A stretch of DNA of 34,040 nucleotides from Gemmatimonadaceae bacterium (GTDB lineage Bacteria; Gemmatimonadota; Gemmatimonadetes; Gemmatimonadales; Gemmatimonadaceae). Below, piece by piece: positions 32,101 to 34,040 of the stretch. Under the pieces are notes generated by a model. It was not told the origin of the DNA. It saw only the letters and a list, made by a program, of their open reading frames with translations, and did not search any database. Every line of letters starts with the position of its first letter. Positions within the stretch are counted from its first letter, which is position 1. Location of the stretch: NCBI GenBank assembly GCA_025450035.1, contig JANWIF010000158.1, positions 1 through 34,040 on the forward strand. The letters run 5' to 3'. The translations under genes were made by a program, and so were the position numbers.

Positions 32101-34040
32101 CACCGCGGGCAACCCCGACAGCTTTCGCGCCGCCGGTGCGTTAGGCGCCAACGTGCTCACGAATCTGCTGGGACAGAGCATCGACGACCTGGCGACGAAG
32201 CTGGCCACGTACCGCACGGCGTTGGCGGAGCGGGACCACACCGCGGGCGAGCAGACCGGCGGCCAGGTGACGCTGATGTTGCACACCTTCCTCGGCGAGA
32301 GCGACGACGAGGTTCGCGCACACGTGCGCCGCCCGCTGATCGAGTATCTGCGCACGTCGCTGGGGCTGGTCAAGCAGTACGCGTGGTCGTATCCGGCTTT
32401 CCGCAACCGCGTGACGGGTGCAGCGGATCAGACACCCGAGCTTTCCGACCTTTCCGCGGAGGAGCTCGAGGCGGTGTTGGCGCACGCGTTCGACCGGTAC
32501 TACGAAACGAGTGGATTGTTCGGCACGCCGGAGCGGTGCGAGGCGCTCGTGGCGCGGTTGCGCGAGATCGGGGTGACGGAGATCGCGTGTCTGGTGGACT
32601 TCGGCGTGGACAGCGAGGTGGTGCTGGCGCACCTACACCATCTCGACGCGCTGCGGCGCCGGGTGCAGCGACAGCCGGGTGTGCCAGCCCGGGCCGAGTC
32701 CATCCCGTCGCTCATCGCGCGCCACCGGGTGACGCACATGCAGTGTACGCCGTCGTTAGCGGCGATGCTCGCGGACAGTGCGTCCGGGCGGGCGGCGTTG
32801 CGGCAGTTAGGCACACTCCTCGTGGGCGGCGAGTCGTTGCCCTCGCGGTTGGCGGAGGATTTGCGGTCGCTCGTGGGCGCCGGCGGCGGTGCGCGGGGGG
32901 GGGGTGGCGGGCGCGTGCTCAACATGTACGGACCCACGGAGACCACGGTCTGGTCCGTGGCCCACGAGCTGTTGGCCGCCGGCGAACCCGTGGCGCCCCC
33001 CATCGGCCGCCCTCTCGCGAACACAGTTTGCTATGTGCTGGATAGCGGGCGTGCACTGGTACCAGTGGGTGCGGTGGGCGAGCTGTACATCGGCGGCGCT
33101 GGTGTGGCGCGCGGTTATCTGCATCGCGCCGAGCTCACCGCCGAGCGGTTCGTGCCTAACCCATTCGCCGAACCGGGGGGCGGCGCTGAAGGGGAGCGTC
33201 TCTATCGGACGGGCGACCTGGTACGCTGGCGGCCGGACGGCGCATTGGAATTTCTCGGTCGCGCCGACCAGCAAGTGAAGGTGCGTGGACACCGCGTGGA
33301 GCCGGACGAAGTAGCCAGTGTGCTGTCGCGACATCCTTCGGTGCGCGACGCCGCCGTGATCGCCCGTGAGCGCGACGCCGTCGTGGAGCTGGTGGCCTAC
33401 GTCGTCCCGTCGGCGGAGGCCGGCGCGCGGGCAAGCGCGGACGTGCGCACGCGTCGCGTGGATGAGTGGCGCGCGACGTACGACGATGCGTACGAGCACA
33501 GCGATCCGGCCGCCGATCCGCGCCTCGTGACCGCCGGCTGGCGAAGCAGCATCACGGGGCGCCCGATTCCCGACGCGGAGATGCGCGAATGGGTCGAGGC
33601 CACCGTGACGCGCGTTAGGCGGCTGCACCCCAGGCGCGTGCTGGAGATCGGGTGCGGTACGGGAATGTTGTTGCTGCGCCTCGCGCCGGAGTGCGAGCGT
33701 TACGACGGCATCGACATCTCGGCGGTCGCGCTCCGGGCGCTCGGCGCGCGCGTGCGCGACGCGGGCCTGGCTGAACGGGTGACGCTCACGCAGGGCGCCG
33801 CCCACGAGCTGGACGCGCTCGTGGACGGCGCGTACGACGTGGTGATCCTGAACTCGGTGATCCAGTACTTCCCCGACGTGGACTACCTGGTGCGGGTACT
33901 CGAGCGAGCGGCGCATCTGGTGGCGCCCGCGAATGGAGGATCGGGGACCGTGTTCGTGGGCGACGTACGCAGCTTGCCGCTGCTCGAGGCGTTTCATCTG
34001 TCCGTGGAGCTGGAGCGCGCGCCCGCGGCCACGACGCTCG
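29189..34040 (+). CDS. Nonribosomal peptide synthetase: formyltransferase, doubly interrupted glycine adenylation domain with monooxygenase and methyltransferase (partial)
   Basis: Open from the ATG at 29189 to the window end, 1617 residues without a stop; an in-frame TGA at 29093 bounds the start. Formyltransferase fold about 1-285, with N93, H95 and D131 spaced as the catalytic Asn-x-His...Asp of ArnA-type enzymes. About 290-545 is condensation-like but lacks HHxxxDG. The adenylation domain starts near 550: A3 YTSGSTGTPKGV (709-720), A4 FDISVLELL (D755). A luciferase-like flavin monooxygenase (about 800-1150, MupA/Atu3671 type; EGARFADRHGFTAVWTPERH) sits before A5 NMYGPTETT (1245-1253). A8 QVKVRGHRVEPDEV is at 1362-1375, followed by a methyltransferase (VLEIGCGTG, 1484-1492). 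Specificity residues read DILQLGMVW, near the known glycine code. Monooxygenases between A4 and A5 of glycine modules are known from MtaG/MelG, where they hydroxylate glycine. No good ribosome site is visible. The rest of the gene, including the carrier domain, is outside the window. Confidence 0.93.
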   Translation, partial: MSSHLSCVLIGTDSLLLECAEMWREQGHDVRAVLSTADAVVRWASAHGVPCASPDADPPSEVASEPFDYLLSITNFTHKPRDLRVTPRVMAINYHDAPLPKYGGFNVTAWAILNGERSYGVTWHEWGDRIDAGDVLVQSLFEIAPRDTSLTLNAKCYEAALHTFRVLIDGLAAGTFERRPQEPDPHTYYSRHARPRAAATLSWELDAEVLDAHVRALDFGPYPNPLGTAKMLVGDSVLTVGRLELAGTRSGEPSGTIVAAGIDALRVATGTVDVTLGRLTSRSVEEQPVTAWLERAGLHAGDRLSSPDFDMTQRLGALDGDLCGHEEYWVERLADAEWLEAPRVTAAMAVENDATMLSPPVRVPAALRGADRLVAAGAAFLARATGMLRFDVGFSEPALRDRVAGLEQWFASHVPLRVSVSLQQSLASVEESLATELQRVREHGTYARDVVLRQPALRARRGTRGEPAVLVTVCESDAHYRLPDGVAAALLIAPDGASWRWAGRGNAADAMAGQFAAMLRDAAAQPRAPIASLALVAPEERARLLHDWNDTRVAPGWAACIHEQIESQARRTPDAPAVICGTRCHTHRELDARSNQLARRLQAVGVRRDSLVAICMERSTDLVVALLAVLKAGGAYLPLDPAYPRARLAFMLEDSAASVLLTDDALTDHLPPHQARVVRVDGEWEQIATESAAAVQAQVTGEHLAYVIYTSGSTGTPKGVMVEHRNVTNLFAGLDARVGAADGGVWLAVTSLSFDISVLELLWTLARGFTVVVHTGDLAAAASGADDTSGSAADASGAEMAVSLFYFAADEAERAHDKYQLLLEGARFADRHGFTAVWTPERHLHAFGGLYPNPSVVSAAVAAVTTRIAIRAGSVVMPLHMPIRVAEEWAVVDNLSGGRVGIAFASGWQPNDFVLRPEGFANSKQVMGQGIDIVRRLWRGEAVRFPNGTGEEVEVRTFPRPVQADLPFWITTAGNPDSFRAAGALGANVLTNLLGQSIDDLATKLATYRTALAERDHTAGEQTGGQVTLMLHTFLGESDDEVRAHVRRPLIEYLRTSLGLVKQYAWSYPAFRNRVTGAADQTPELSDLSAEELEAVLAHAFDRYYETSGLFGTPERCEALVARLREIGVTEIACLVDFGVDSEVVLAHLHHLDALRRRVQRQPGVPARAESIPSLIARHRVTHMQCTPSLAAMLADSASGRAALRQLGTLLVGGESLPSRLAEDLRSLVGAGGGARGGGGGRVLNMYGPTETTVWSVAHELLAAGEPVAPPIGRPLANTVCYVLDSGRALVPVGAVGELYIGGAGVARGYLHRAELTAERFVPNPFAEPGGGAEGERLYRTGDLVRWRPDGALEFLGRADQQVKVRGHRVEPDEVASVLSRHPSVRDAAVIARERDAVVELVAYVVPSAEAGARASADVRTRRVDEWRATYDDAYEHSDPAADPRLVTAGWRSSITGRPIPDAEMREWVEATVTRVRRLHPRRVLEIGCGTGMLLLRLAPECERYDGIDISAVALRALGARVRDAGLAERVTLTQGAAHELDALVDGAYDVVILNSVIQYFPDVDYLVRVLERAAHLVAPANGGSGTVFVGDVRSLPLLEAFHLSVELERAPAATTL
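30011..30029. repeat. Perfect 19-base hairpin made of two inverted GTTAGGC motifs
   Basis: ACGTTAGGC (30011-30019), one C, then GCCTAACGT (30021-30029), inside the synthetase coding sequence. The arms pair perfectly over nine bases. It encodes T-L-G-R-L-T using the rare TTA and CTA leucine codons. Confidence 0.85.
32895..32904. repeat. G10 homopolymer inside the synthetase coding sequence
   Basis: Ten consecutive G within a Gly-rich linker (GAGGARGGGGGRV) just before the A5 motif of the glycine adenylation domain. The frame is intact at this length: positions before and after it are in the same frame. Any gain or loss not divisible by three would truncate the protein inside the adenylation domain. 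Confidence 0.9.

Noticed and set aside
32807-33997. Minus-strand 396-residue frame
   Set aside because: Antisense to A5-A8 and the methyltransferase, which have clear motifs on the plus strand.

Overview
High-GC bacterial chromosome segment (about two-thirds G+C by eye), probably from the phylum Gemmatimonadota. That assignment is inferred from the style of the Rhs ectodomain, a TonB-plug-like small lipoprotein of a type I associate with that phylum, and the gene content; no rRNA or other taxonomic marker is present. No tRNA, rRNA or CRISPR array was found.

Layout. (1) 1-1100: remains of two nested IS21-type elements; the end of one interrupts the istA transposase gene of the other. (2) 1288-8369, minus strand: an Rhs polymorphic toxin with a Sec-type signal peptide and a C-terminal PD-(D/E)xK nuclease tip, followed by a likely immunity gene. 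(3) 8504-18566, minus strand: a tightly overlapping type II secretion operon in the order gspE-G-F-H-I-J-K-L-M-C-D, ending with a sigma-54-type AAA+ activator coupled to gspD. A pair of inverted-repeat operator candidates lies upstream of gspE, and an AraC-like regulator gene lies upstream of those. (4) 20019-23864: a hypothetical protein, a tiny secreted peptide, a lipoprotein sugar (sorbosone-type) dehydrogenase, a GntR/FCD regulator and a TonB-plug-like lipoprotein. (5) 24039-34040: a nonribosomal peptide locus. On the minus strand are a Sfp-type phosphopantetheinyl transferase and a C-A-T-TE termination module. Divergently on the plus strand is a very large synthetase gene that runs off the window end.

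The plus-strand synthetase is the most remarkable object. It reads formyltransferase domain, degenerate condensation-like region, then an adenylation domain interrupted twice: by a luciferase-like flavin monooxygenase between motifs A4 and A5, and by a methyltransferase after motif A8. Its specificity residues read DILQLGMVW, close to the known glycine code. An alpha-hydroxylated, possibly N-methylated, glycine-derived unit is therefore predicted. The gene also carries a C12-T-C15 tract directly before its start codon and a G10 run inside the coding sequence, making it a candidate for phase variation.

A second signal crosses the whole window: the heptamer GTTAGGC/GCCTAAC occurs 35 times by eye, where about four are expected from base composition. 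It is absent from a 3.8-kb stretch covering the transposon debris, the immunity gene and the toxin tip, which fits recent acquisition of that stretch.
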